Assembly (NCBI GenBank): GCA_002919265.1
Contig: PKEY01000072.1
Span: 1 to 33,935, forward strand
Origin: Hyphomicrobiaceae bacterium
GTDB taxonomy: Bacteria; Pseudomonadota; Alphaproteobacteria; Rhizobiales; Hyphomicrobiaceae
Direction of reading: 5' to 3'
DNA length: 33,935 nt
A program made the translations under genes and the position numbers. The notes below the pieces were generated by a model. That model had not been told where the DNA came from and searched no databases. It worked only from the letters and a program-made list of their open reading frames with translations. Below, one piece after another: positions 24,986 through 33,858 of this stretch (positions are counted from its first letter, which is position 1; every line of letters starts with the position of its first letter).

Positions 24986-27085
24986 TTGGTACTTCCGCGC
25001 GACATACTCGATCGCATTGCTGCTTTTGTCGGAGTTCTTGATCCCGACGGAACACTTGTCGAAGTCAACGCCGCAGCGTCACAAACTTTTGGCCCCAGGT
25101 TCAGGCAGAAAGTCTGGGAGCTTGAGTGTTTCTCCTATGACAGCGGTGTATCGCAGCGTGTCAGGGAAGAAGTCGGCCGCGCTATCGGTGGGGCGTCGGT
25201 AAGGTTTGAGACCCCTGCGCGAGGCGTGACGGGCGAAATCTACGAGTTGGATGTCCAAATACATCCGCTTTTGGATGAGCACACGGGCCAGCTCAAGTGC
25301 CTCATCGCATCCGGCATCGACATCACGGAAAGAAAGCGTTTCGGGCGCGAGTTGAAACGAAGTCTGGACCTTCTTGAACGCGCGCAACGCGTTGGCCAGC
25401 TTGGCCATTGGGCCTACGACTTTCCGACCGGGAAGATCAGTTGGTCGGATGAGGCGCGTCGCGTATTCGTAGGTGACGTACAATTTGAGCCAGATCCAGA
25501 GGCAGTAAAACGCCTTTTTCACCCCGACGATGTGGAGCGCTTGCGCGCCGAAATGATGGATGCCGTCGCAAGCCGCCGGCGTCTTGAATCCACGTATCGT
25601 ATCTGGCGGGACGACGGCGAAGAGCGCATTATCGAGATCGAGGCCGAGCCAGACTTCAAGGCGACCGGCGAGCCGAAAAGATTGTTCGGCATCGTCAGGG
25701 ACGTGACACAACAGCGGCTGCGTGAGCGTCGACTCAAAGAACAACAACAGCTTATCGATTTATCTTTGGAGCCAATTTTTTGTTGGGAGCTCGATGGCGG
25801 CCTCCTGCATTGGAACCCCGGCTGTGAGCGGGTCTATGGGTACACGCGCGAGGAGGCGTTGGGCAAAAATCCGCACGAGCTTTTGGCCTCCCGGTTTCCT
25901 CTAACGTTTTCTGAAATCCGCAAACGCCTGCTGTCTGGCCATTCCTGGATTGGCGAAGTCGTGCAAACGGCAAGGGATGGCCGGCAGGTCATCGTGGAGG
26001 CGCGGCTCGATCCTGTTTCCTCGGGCGAGAAGACGCTCATCATGGAAGCGACGCGGGACATTACTTTCCGCAGGGCCGCGGATGAACGCCTGCGGCTCAG
26101 CGAGGAGCGCCTCGCCATAGCCGCCGAACTTACGAATTTGGGCACGTTCGATCACGACCACGAAACGGACATCGTCACGGTCACAGGAAACGTCTGTGAG
26201 ACGAACGGCGGCAAGACGATGACGAGGGATGAACTGCTGGCGAGCGTCCATCCGGCCGACCTTCCGAGTGTGCTCAACGCCATCAAGCGGGCCAGCGATC
26301 CTGAAAGCGATGGCATCTACACGGAAGAGCACCGGATCGTCCGTTCGACTGGCGAAGTGCGCTGGGTGAGTGTGAAGGCGCGAACGTTTTTCGAAGGCGA
26401 AGGAAAGGCGCGCCGCCCGGTTCGCACCATTGGCGCAATGCTCGACGTCACCGAGCAGCGAAGTTTCGACGAACAGCAGCGCTTGCTTATGGGCGAGCTC
26501 AATCACAGGGTCCGCAACACCCTGTCCGTCGTGCAGGCTATCGCCAGCCAGACCCTGAGAAGCTCAAGCAATCCGCACACCTTTGTGGAGGATTTCAAAG
26601 GCCGCCTTCAGGCGATAGCTTCAGCCTATAAGCTCTTGAATGAAACGACATGGCAGGGCGCCAATCTGACGGAGCTGCTGCGCGAACAGCTTTCGTCAAG
26701 TTGCGGATCGGGACAGGTCTACACTGACGGCCCGGAGGTTTGGCTACCGCCGCAGATTGCCCTTAATCTCGGCCTGATCATTTACGAGCTCGGCACCAAC
26801 GCCCGAAAATATGGGGCACTGTCCGTACCGGGAGGACGCGTTCAGGTTTCCTGGCAGCCCATCCGTGGCGACGACAAAACCATTCTCAGGATGGAGTGGG
26901 AAGAAATCGGGGGACCTCCAGTCCGCCCGCCGACATCGCGCGGGTTTGGCATGGGGCTTATTGAGCGAACGATCGGAAGCACCATAGAGGGCGAGACGAA
27001 GTTCGAATTCAAGCCCGAGGGGGTGCGCTGTATCATCGACCTGCCTCTCCAAAGCCCGCCCCCTGTGATGCATATGCCAGCCTGA
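24986..27085 (+). CDS. Multi-PAS sensor histidine kinase, HWE family
   Basis: A soluble sensor kinase of 699 aa with no transmembrane segment. Four PAS/PAC modules can be followed: about 5-115, 125-245 (RVGQLGHWAYDFPTGKISWS), 250-370 (FCWELDGGLLHWNPGCERVY) and 375-500. Then comes the HWE dimerisation domain with the phospho-accepting H507 in GELNHRVRNTLSVVQAIA and a HATPase domain. The WxE motif of the family is W638-E-E640. The N-box reads YELGTNARKYGALS, with Y600 where the name-giving His usually stands. The only good start is TTG at 24986, with a weak ribosome binding site. No response-regulator gene is adjacent. HWE kinases feed PhyR-type or single-domain regulators in stress and light signalling; the signal is unknown. 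Confidence 0.92.
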   Translation: MVLPRDILDRIAAFVGVLDPDGTLVEVNAAASQTFGPRFRQKVWELECFSYDSGVSQRVREEVGRAIGGASVRFETPARGVTGEIYELDVQIHPLLDEHTGQLKCLIASGIDITERKRFGRELKRSLDLLERAQRVGQLGHWAYDFPTGKISWSDEARRVFVGDVQFEPDPEAVKRLFHPDDVERLRAEMMDAVASRRRLESTYRIWRDDGEERIIEIEAEPDFKATGEPKRLFGIVRDVTQQRLRERRLKEQQQLIDLSLEPIFCWELDGGLLHWNPGCERVYGYTREEALGKNPHELLASRFPLTFSEIRKRLLSGHSWIGEVVQTARDGRQVIVEARLDPVSSGEKTLIMEATRDITFRRAADERLRLSEERLAIAAELTNLGTFDHDHETDIVTVTGNVCETNGGKTMTRDELLASVHPADLPSVLNAIKRASDPESDGIYTEEHRIVRSTGEVRWVSVKARTFFEGEGKARRPVRTIGAMLDVTEQRSFDEQQRLLMGELNHRVRNTLSVVQAIASQTLRSSSNPHTFVEDFKGRLQAIASAYKLLNETTWQGANLTELLREQLSSSCGSGQVYTDGPEVWLPPQIALNLGLIIYELGTNARKYGALSVPGGRVQVSWQPIRGDDKTILRMEWEEIGGPPVRPPTSRGFGMGLIERTIGSTIEGETKFEFKPEGVRCIIDLPLQSPPPVMHMPA

Positions 27086-27244
27086 GTCCTTTCTGATCAG
27101 CCGGTGCTTGAATTCTTATCAGCCCGGCCGCGCGACCGACCACGTTTTCATCTTGCAGCTTGTGCCCGACTTTCCCTAGGCTGAGTGTCACGGCGCGGTC
27201 CGTCTGCCGTCCACGATATGCAGAAAAATGCAATACGGGGGAAT

Positions 27245-27751
27245 ATGCCTAAAGCTGTGCGCCTCTACGTGAAGTATGTCGACGCCGTGAGCTGGGCGGT
27301 CGGCCTGTTCGCGATGTACCTCATCTTTGTGATGATGGGGATTTTGCTCTATGCCTCGTTCAGCAAGGCTTTCACCGTTCCTCCTGTCTGGAGCCTTGAG
27401 ATGGCGCAGTTCGTCATGGCTGCGTACTATCTGCTGGGCGGGGCCAATTCCCTGCAGGAGAATGCCCACGTTCGCATGGACTTGCTTTACGGCAAGTGGT
27501 CTCCGCGAACGCGCGCGAAAGTGGATGCACTGACGGCTGTTTTCCTCCTGTTTTATCTCGCTCTTCTCCTTTACGGCGGCATCTCCAGCACCCACTACGC
27601 CCTGCAATATAAGGAGCAGAGCTATTCGTCGTGGGCCCCCTATATGGCGCCCATTAAGATCGTGATGACCATCGGGATTTTCCTGACGCTGCTTCAGGCA
27701 ATCTCGATGTTTTTCAAGGATTTGGCGGCGGCGCGTGGGGAGGCGCTCTGA
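27245..27751 (+). CDS. dctQ: TRAP transporter small permease (DctQ), system 2
   Basis: Small membrane subunit of TRAP transporter 2, 168 aa with the chosen start. Four hydrophobic segments are visible, the first VSWAVGLFAMYLIFVMMGIL (about 14-33) and the last IKIVMTIGIFLTLLQAISMF. The loop LGGANSLQENAHVRMDLLYG is typical of DctQ. The ATG at 27245 has a GGGGGAA run immediately before it; an in-frame ATG at 27218 and the far end at 27185 are also open but have no better ribosome binding site. The stop overlaps the dctM start (TGATG), so both permeases are coupled. The protein is unlike the DctQ of system 1. Confidence 0.88.
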   Translation: MPKAVRLYVKYVDAVSWAVGLFAMYLIFVMMGILLYASFSKAFTVPPVWSLEMAQFVMAAYYLLGGANSLQENAHVRMDLLYGKWSPRTRAKVDALTAVFLLFYLALLLYGGISSTHYALQYKEQSYSSWAPYMAPIKIVMTIGIFLTLLQAISMFFKDLAAARGEAL

Positions 27752-29073
27752 TGAGTCACGAACTCATCGCCCTGACAATGTTCTCCTCGATGATGCTGTT
27801 ATTGCTCACGGGGCAGAGAGTCTACGCGGCCATAGGTTTCGTCGGGGCAGCTGCCGGTCTCCTGCTTTGGGGCGACGGCGGAGCCGAGATGGCTTTCAGC
27901 GCCTCCATGAAGCTCATGAAGTGGTACCCGCTGCTGACGCTGCCGCTGTTCGTCTACATGGGCTACATGCTGTCCGAGTCCGGCATCGCGGAGGATCTCT
28001 ACAAGATGTTCCACGTCTGGATGGGGCCGGTGAACGGAGGGCTCGCCCTCGGCACCATCGGGCTGATGGTCATCATCTCGGCGATGAACGGGCTGAGCGT
28101 GGCCGGCCTTGCCATCGGCGCCAGCATTGCGCTGCCAGAGTTGCTTCGCCGCGGCTACGACAAGCGGATGGTCACTGGCGTCGTGCAGGCCGGCAGTACC
28201 TTGGGAATTCTGGTGCCGCCGAGCGTGGTGCTCGTCCTCTACGGCATGATCGCGCGCCAGCCGATCGGGCACCTGTGGCTTGCAGGCGTGTTCCCTGGAC
28301 TGCTGATGGCGGGGCTTTTCATTGCCTACGTCGCCATTCGTTGCTGGTTGCGGCCCGAATTGGGGCCAGCCCTCCCTGCACACGAACGGCAGATGAGCTG
28401 GGGCGAGAAGCTGCGCCTGCTGAAGGCCGGCATCATTCCGCTCGTCATTTTCTTCCTGATGACAGGCCTTTTTCTGATGGGCATCACAAGCCTCGTCGAA
28501 AGCTCGGCAATCGGTGCTCTTTCTGCGACAGTGGCTGCACTGATCCGGAGACGGCTGACATTCAAGGTACTGCACGAGACTGTGCGCAAGACGCTTCACG
28601 TGAGCTGCATGTTCATGTGGATCATCATGGCAGCCTTGTGCTTCGGCGCGGTGTTCGATGGCCTCGGCGCGGTGAAGTCGATTGAGTGGCTGTTCCTCAA
28701 GCAGTGGAACATGACGCCGTGGGAGGTCCTGATCATGATGCAGGTCTCCTACCTCATCCTCGGCATGTTCCTCGACGACACCGCCATGCTGGTGATCGTC
28801 GCGCCGCTTTATCTGCCGCTGGTGGCCAGCCTCGGCTTCGATCTCATCTGGTACGGCGTGCTCTACACGATCACCTGCCAGATCGCCTACATGACGCCGC
28901 CCTTCGGCTACAATCTGTTCCTGATGCGGGCGATGGCGCCGAAGGAAATCACGCTGATGGACATCTACCGATCCATCGTCCCGTTCGTTTTCATAATGAT
29001 CCTAACCATGATTATCATCATGCTGTTCCCGCAGATCGCGCTGTGGCTGCCCAACTCCTACTACGGAAGGTAG
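27751..29073 (+). CDS. dctM: TRAP transporter large permease (DctM), system 2
   Basis: Large membrane subunit that carries out ion-coupled transport, 440 aa, full length. About twelve hydrophobic segments span the sequence. Family landmarks are LFVYMGYMLSESGIAEDLY after the third helix, the scaffold segment GSTLGILVPPSVVLVLYGMI (about 149-168), and GMFLDDTAMLVIVAPLYLP in the C-terminal repeat (about 340-360), with the charged pair that in DctM lies near the sodium site. It overlaps dctQ by one base and is followed by the binding-protein gene after 119 nt. The sequence resembles the group linked to mannitol/chloroaromatic-type TRAP receptors. Confidence 0.93.
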   Translation: MSHELIALTMFSSMMLLLLTGQRVYAAIGFVGAAAGLLLWGDGGAEMAFSASMKLMKWYPLLTLPLFVYMGYMLSESGIAEDLYKMFHVWMGPVNGGLALGTIGLMVIISAMNGLSVAGLAIGASIALPELLRRGYDKRMVTGVVQAGSTLGILVPPSVVLVLYGMIARQPIGHLWLAGVFPGLLMAGLFIAYVAIRCWLRPELGPALPAHERQMSWGEKLRLLKAGIIPLVIFFLMTGLFLMGITSLVESSAIGALSATVAALIRRRLTFKVLHETVRKTLHVSCMFMWIIMAALCFGAVFDGLGAVKSIEWLFLKQWNMTPWEVLIMMQVSYLILGMFLDDTAMLVIVAPLYLPLVASLGFDLIWYGVLYTITCQIAYMTPPFGYNLFLMRAMAPKEITLMDIYRSIVPFVFIMILTMIIIMLFPQIALWLPNSYYGR

Positions 29074-29192
29074 GCGCCGCGCGTGCGAGCCTCGGGTTTC
29101 GGCAGACAAGAACGACAACGGAGAAACGAGAACAAGCAGAGGGTTCGCGTTGAGGAAGTAAACGGAGTGTCTGTTTAGGGAGGTTCCCAAAG

Positions 29193-30245
29193 ATGACGAC
29201 GAGAAGGCGCGATTTCCTGAAGAAGGCGGGGCTCGCCACCGCCGCAGTCGGCGCTTCCACGCTGGCCGCCCCATATGTAAAGTCGCAGAAGCCTATCCGA
29301 TGGCGGCTTCAGACTTACGCCGGTCCGGCGCTCGCCGAGCACGTCATCAAGCCCTCGATCGACGCCTTCAACAAGGTGGCCAACGGCGAGATGGTGATCG
29401 AGCTCTACACGGCTGACCAGCTCGTTCCGACCGGCGAGCTCTTCCGGGCCATGCAGCGCGGCACCATCGACGCCGTCCAGAGTGATGACGACTCAATTGC
29501 CGCTCCCGTCGATGTCTCCGTTTTCGGAGCGTATTTCCCCTTTGCGTCCCGCTACAGCCTTGACGTCCCGGTTCTCTTCCACCACTACGGGCTGAAGGAA
29601 ATTTGGGAGGAAGCGTACAAGGAAGTCGAGGGCGTGACGTGGCTCGGCTCCGGCGCCTGGGATCCTTGCAACTTCGCCACCAACAAGCCGATCCGCAGCC
29701 TTGAAGACCTGAAAGGGTTGCGCGTCTTCACCTTCCCGACCGGCGGCAAGTTCCTGACCCGCTTCGGCGTCGTTCCGGTGACAATCCCGTGGGAGGACGT
29801 ACAGGTTGCCATACAGACCGGTGAAATCGATGGCATCGCCTGGTGCGGTATCACCGAGGACTATACGGTCGGCTGGGCCGATGTAACCAAGTACTATCTG
29901 ACCAACAACATCTCGGGCGCCTGGCTTGGCTCCTACTTCGCCAACACCGAGCGCTGGAACGAGGTGCCGGAACACCTGAAGACGCTGTTCAAGCTCTGCA
30001 TGGACAGCTCGCACTATTACCGGCTGCACTGGTACTGGTGGGGCGAGGCCCACTACCGCACGACGGGTGGCAAGCTCGAGCTGACCTCTATTCCGGAATC
30101 GGAGTGGAACATCATCGAGGAAGAAGCGATGAAGTTCTGGGACGAAATCGCCGCCCAGAGCCCGCGCAATGCCAAGGTGGTGCAAATTCTCAAGAATTAC
30201 CGTGAGACGATGAAGAAGGCGGGCCCGCCATACCGTTACGGCTAA
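29193..30245 (+). CDS. dctP: TRAP transporter substrate-binding protein with Tat signal, system 2
   Basis: Periplasmic receptor of TRAP transporter 2, 350 aa. The N-terminus, MTTRRRDFLKKAGLATAAVG, carries a complete twin-arginine motif (R5-R6-D-F-L-K10) and a mild hydrophobic core, so the protein is probably exported folded by the Tat system, unlike the Sec-type receptor of system 1. The mature part fits the TakP-like/mannitol-chloroaromatic DctP subgroup: GELFRAMQRGTIDAVQSD, LKGLRVFTFPTGGKF with the substrate Arg, and IQTGEIDGIAWCGITEDY. The start has AGGGAGG at good spacing. The operon order dctQ-dctM-dctP, receptor last, is usual for this subgroup. Its ligand is probably a 2-oxo acid or other organic acid, by analogy only. 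Confidence 0.93.
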   Translation: MTTRRRDFLKKAGLATAAVGASTLAAPYVKSQKPIRWRLQTYAGPALAEHVIKPSIDAFNKVANGEMVIELYTADQLVPTGELFRAMQRGTIDAVQSDDDSIAAPVDVSVFGAYFPFASRYSLDVPVLFHHYGLKEIWEEAYKEVEGVTWLGSGAWDPCNFATNKPIRSLEDLKGLRVFTFPTGGKFLTRFGVVPVTIPWEDVQVAIQTGEIDGIAWCGITEDYTVGWADVTKYYLTNNISGAWLGSYFANTERWNEVPEHLKTLFKLCMDSSHYYRLHWYWWGEAHYRTTGGKLELTSIPESEWNIIEEEAMKFWDEIAAQSPRNAKVVQILKNYRETMKKAGPPYRYG

Positions 30246-30274
30246 TTGTGGCGCTGAAGCCGTCGAATAATCGA

Positions 30275-30308
30275 AGCGCCGTAGCGGCAACCGTTGCGGC
30301 GCTATTTT
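30275..30308 (+). terminator. Probable terminator after TRAP operon 2
   Basis: AGCGCCG at 30275-30281 pairs with CGGCGCT at 30297-30303. A small inner stem (CGG with CCG around CAA) fills the loop, and TATTTTC follows. It lies 30 nt after the dctP stop and just before the end of the convergent hyfI gene. Confidence 0.65.
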
Positions 30309-30327
30309 CATTCGGCGCGAGTCGAGG

Positions 30328-30858
30328 TTACTCAGCGCCGGCGACTTGTTTGCTTTCGACCAGTGCGATCAGCCCTTGCAGTAACGCCACCGGGCTCGGC
30401 GGACAGCCTCGGATATGCAAATCGACAGGGATGACCTGCGAAACTCCGCCCACGCAGGCGTAACTTCCGGCAAACAGGCCGCCATCGACGGCACAATCGC
30501 CGACCGCAACAACCCATTTCGGATCGGGCGTCGCGTTATAGGTCCGTTCCAGCGCCTCGCGCATGTTTTTCGTTACCGGGCCTGTCACCAGCAGCACATC
30601 GGCATGGCGAGGCGAAGCGACGAAGCGCAGGCCAAAACGCTCGAGATCGTAATAGACGTTATTGAGTGCGTGAATTTCCAGCTCGCAGCCATTGCAGGAG
30701 CCCGCATCCACTTCGCGAATGGAAAGGCTGCGGCCGAGCACGCGGCGGGCACTTGCCTCAAGCCGTTCCGCCAGTTCAGCGAGCATGGCGTCATCAGTCG
30801 GCGGACGCGGTTCGGTCAGTGAACGGCGGAGCAGATTCTTGAAAAGGAGCTTGCGCAT
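30328..30858 (-). CDS. hyfI: NuoB/HyfI-like Fe-S subunit of a hydrogenase-related complex
   Basis: Small Fe-S subunit of a membrane complex related to hydrogenase-4 and complex I, 176 aa. The four cysteines for the single 4Fe-4S cluster (N2 in complex I, proximal cluster in hydrogenases) are all present: C55 and C58 in SCNGCELEIHALNN, C122 in VGDCAVDGG, and C152 in RGCPPSP. There is no signal peptide, so the protein sits on the cytoplasmic side. The start is 8 nt after the large-subunit stop with GAAGG upstream. It is the last gene of the hyf-like operon; a HyfH-type two-cluster ferredoxin subunit, which precedes hyfI in E. coli, is missing here. Confidence 0.92.
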   Translation of the reverse strand: MRKLLFKNLLRRSLTEPRPPTDDAMLAELAERLEASARRVLGRSLSIREVDAGSCNGCELEIHALNNVYYDLERFGLRFVASPRHADVLLVTGPVTKNMREALERTYNATPDPKWVVAVGDCAVDGGLFAGSYACVGGVSQVIPVDLHIRGCPPSPVALLQGLIALVESKQVAGAE

Positions 30859-30866
30859 TTACGCCT

Positions 30867-32396
30867 TCACAGGTCGTGCCCCGAATAGGAGCAGTTGAAG
30901 GATTTATTGATCAGCGGGAAATCGGCGACGATGTTGCCTTCAATGGCCGCTTCAAGTAGCGGCCATTGGAACCACGAAGGATCACGCAGGTGGCAGCGCG
31001 CGATCGTACCATCCTCCGCTATCCGCACCCAGACGAGGATGTCGCCGCGGAAGCCTTCGGCCAACGCAATGCCCTCGCGGGGACCACGATTTGCTGCATC
31101 TACTCTCGCCAACACGCGGCCCGGAGGGAGGCTTTCGAGCAGGTGCTCGAGCAACCCCAGGCTCTGGTAGACCTCTTCGATGCGGATCCAGACGCGCGCA
31201 TCCACATCGCCAGCCGTGCGCGTCGGAACTTCAAAAGGAAGCTCGGAGTACGGCGCATAACCGGGCCAACGCCGTGCGTCGAAGCTGCGGCCTGAGGCGC
31301 GGCCGATATATCCGCCGGCACCGTATTGCTGAGCCAGGCCGGGGTTCAGAATACCCGTCGTGACGGTGCGGTCCTGCAGGGAGGTGGTGTTGTCGTAAAG
31401 CTCGACCAGCTCAGGGAACTGGCGACGGATCTCATTTATCAGTGATCGGATCGCAGCCGCGCCGTCGGCGTCGAGATCGCAGGCAACGCCGCCAGGAACA
31501 ACCCGGTCCATCATCAGGCGATGGCCGAAGCAGGCGTCAGACGTACGCAGCACCCGCTCACGCAAGGCGCCGCAATGGGCGAGCATCAGCGAAAAAGCCG
31601 CGTCATTGCAGATTGCGCCGATGTCGCCGAGGTGGTTGGCAATGCGCTCCAGCTCGGCCATCACAGCCCGCAGCCAGATCGCTCGCGGCGGCACATCAAC
31701 GTCGACCGCGGACTCCACCGCCCGCGCAAAGGCGATCCCGTACGCTACCGTGCTGTCGCCGGAGACGCGCCCCGCCAGTTTGGCAGCGTGCGCGATCGGC
31801 GCGCCAAGCATGAGCGACTCGATGCCCTTATGGACGTAACCCAGCCGCTCCTCCAGGCGGACGACGGTCTCGCCGTTGGCCGTGAAGCGGAAATGCCCCG
31901 GTTCGATGATGCCCGCATGCACAGGGCCTACCGGGATCTGGTGCATCGGCGGGCCTTCGGCGGGCAGGAAGGTGTAAGGGTATCCATCGGCCAGTGCGCT
32001 ACCGCGCTCTCCAAGCGGATACTGCACGCCCCACCGGCCATGATCGAGCCACGGGCGCTTGTCCTGCAATCCGAGGGGCATGAGCCCGAACATGTCGCGG
32101 ATCGTCCGCTCGAGGCGCAGTGCCGGCGGGTGCAGGGCGCCGACGGACGGGAAGCGTCCATCCGGGCACGGAAGGCTCACGACGAATGGCTCGCCGGGTT
32201 GACCACTGTCGCCTTCCGGCGCAGTGATGGCCATGTGCACCGCTTCGCCATCGCTCCAGTAGCCGAGGAGTGTCGCGTTGCCTGCTCCAAGCTCGCGTGT
32301 GCAGCGGCGCCAGACGTCTTCGGCGACGATGAAGCGCTGCCAGGGCCGTTGCGGCGCGAGGGTGGCGTTGGCCGATATGTCTTCTCGCAAGCTCAT
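30867..32396 (-). CDS. hyfG: HyfG/NuoCD-like large subunit lacking NiFe ligands (Ehr type)
   Basis: A fused NuoC plus NuoD-like protein of 509 aa. The N-terminal part (about 1-160) is the NuoC-like domain with LERTIRDMFGLMPLGL, and the C-terminal part is the hydrogenase-large-subunit fold with YVHKGIESLM. In true NiFe hydrogenases four cysteines bind the metal (RxCGxC and DPCxxC). Here the first pair reads R-V-S212-G-D-S215 and the second D472-P-S474-W-F-Q477, so all four are gone. Conserved ends such as NKSFNCSYSGHDL place it in the energy-converting-hydrogenase-related (Ehr) group, whose reaction is unknown. The ATG at 32396 is preferred over 32423, which would overlap hyfF by 23 nt. Confidence 0.92.
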   Translation of the reverse strand: MSLREDISANATLAPQRPWQRFIVAEDVWRRCTRELGAGNATLLGYWSDGEAVHMAITAPEGDSGQPGEPFVVSLPCPDGRFPSVGALHPPALRLERTIRDMFGLMPLGLQDKRPWLDHGRWGVQYPLGERGSALADGYPYTFLPAEGPPMHQIPVGPVHAGIIEPGHFRFTANGETVVRLEERLGYVHKGIESLMLGAPIAHAAKLAGRVSGDSTVAYGIAFARAVESAVDVDVPPRAIWLRAVMAELERIANHLGDIGAICNDAAFSLMLAHCGALRERVLRTSDACFGHRLMMDRVVPGGVACDLDADGAAAIRSLINEIRRQFPELVELYDNTTSLQDRTVTTGILNPGLAQQYGAGGYIGRASGRSFDARRWPGYAPYSELPFEVPTRTAGDVDARVWIRIEEVYQSLGLLEHLLESLPPGRVLARVDAANRGPREGIALAEGFRGDILVWVRIAEDGTIARCHLRDPSWFQWPLLEAAIEGNIVADFPLINKSFNCSYSGHDL

Positions 32397-32400
32397 GTCG

Positions 32401-33858
32401 CTACCCCAGCAACCGCGCCACATTCTGGAACCAGCTGACGAGTGGCCCAGGCAGATAGAAGCCGGCGATGAACACTAGCGCCAGGTGAGCGTAGAGCGGC
32501 ACGTAAGAGGCCTCGACCGGGCCAAGGTTGCCCGTGGGCTTGCCAAAAGCAATGTCGGTCATCCTGAGGGTGAGTGCGCCGAAGGCCACGAGCAGCCCGA
32601 ACACCAATGGAACCGCGAGCAGCGGCTCCCGCGCGAAGGTTGAGCTGACGATCAGAAATTCGCTCATAAAGATGCCGAGCGGTGGCAGGCCGGCGATGGC
32701 AACAACACCAATCACGAGGCCCCAGCCGAGCGCGGGGTGGCTCTGCGTCAGCCCACGGATTTCCGCGATCTTCTGCGTGCCCTTCACCTGCGCGATGTGA
32801 CCCACGGCGAAGAAGATGGCCGACTTGGTGAGGCTGTGCATCGTCATGTGCAGCAACCCGGCGAAGTTCGCGAGCGGCCCGCCCATGCCGAACGCAAAGG
32901 TGATGATGCCCATGTGCTCGATGGACGAGTAGGCGAACATGCGTTTGATGTCGCGCCGGCGATAGAGCATGAACGCCGCGAAGATCAGCGACACAAGGCC
33001 GAGCAGAACCATCAGTGGTCCGGGGGAAATGGCGTTGGGATTGGCTGCCAGCAACATTTTGAAGCGCAGCACGGCGTAAAGCGCCACGTTCAGCAGCAGG
33101 CCGGAAAGAACCGCCGAGATTGGTGTCGGGCCTTCGGCGTGCGCGTCCGGCAGCCACGCGTGCAGCGGGGCGAGGCCGACCTTCGTTCCGTAGCCGAGCA
33201 TCAGGAAGATGAAGGCGAGGTTCAGCAGGTCCGGACTGAATTCCGCGGCTTTGGCGATCAGCGACGTCCAGATCATCGCGTCCTGACCGGGGCCCACCAC
33301 CGGCTGTGCCGCCATGTAGACCAGGATCGTACCGAAAAGTGCGAGCGCGATGCCAACGCTGCCGAGGATGAAGTATTTCCACGCTGCTTCCAGTGCCTCA
33401 TGCGTGCGGTAGATGCCGACCATCAGCACAGTCGTGAGCGTCGCGAGCTCGACGGCGACCCACATGAGGCCGATGTTATTGGCCAGCAGCGCGAGGTTCA
33501 TGGCGAACATCAGCGCCTGATACATGGCGTGATAGAAGCGCAGGTTCGCCGGCGTGAGCCGCCCGATTTCCAGCTCGTGGCCGATGTAGCTCGCGCTGAA
33601 TAAGCTCGTCGTGAAGCCGACGAATGTGCCGAGCACGACGAAGACGATGTTGAGGTCGTCCACTAAGAGGTAATTGCCGGTTTCCGGTCGTGCGATCAGC
33701 AGCCAGAGCGAGGCGAGGAAAGTCAGCCCCGCCGAGAGCACATTGAGCCGAGCCGTCAAGCGATAGCCGGGCAGCAGCGCGAGCAGGATGGCCGAAACGC
33801 CGGGGATCAGTAGCAGCGCCGAAACGGGTTCCAGCAGAATTTCGGGATCGCTGATCAT
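32401..33858 (-). CDS. hyfF: HyfF-like proton-pumping membrane subunit (NuoN/MrpD type)
   Basis: Antiporter-like membrane subunit of 485 aa with about 13-14 hydrophobic helices. The key charged residues of the NuoL/M/N family are present: Glu in MWVAVELATLTTVL (helix 5), Lys in AAWKYFILGSVGIAL, and the helix-7 region YGTKVGLAPLHAWLPDAHAE, followed by GPTPISAVLSG. This last block is the family signature. It is expected to move protons or sodium, coupled to electron flow through HyfG and HyfI. The start overlaps the hyfE stop (ATGA), and the large-subunit gene follows after 4 nt, so the genes form one operon. Confidence 0.94.
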   Translation of the reverse strand: MISDPEILLEPVSALLLIPGVSAILLALLPGYRLTARLNVLSAGLTFLASLWLLIARPETGNYLLVDDLNIVFVVLGTFVGFTTSLFSASYIGHELEIGRLTPANLRFYHAMYQALMFAMNLALLANNIGLMWVAVELATLTTVLMVGIYRTHEALEAAWKYFILGSVGIALALFGTILVYMAAQPVVGPGQDAMIWTSLIAKAAEFSPDLLNLAFIFLMLGYGTKVGLAPLHAWLPDAHAEGPTPISAVLSGLLLNVALYAVLRFKMLLAANPNAISPGPLMVLLGLVSLIFAAFMLYRRRDIKRMFAYSSIEHMGIITFAFGMGGPLANFAGLLHMTMHSLTKSAIFFAVGHIAQVKGTQKIAEIRGLTQSHPALGWGLVIGVVAIAGLPPLGIFMSEFLIVSSTFAREPLLAVPLVFGLLVAFGALTLRMTDIAFGKPTGNLGPVEASYVPLYAHLALVFIAGFYLPGPLVSWFQNVARLLG

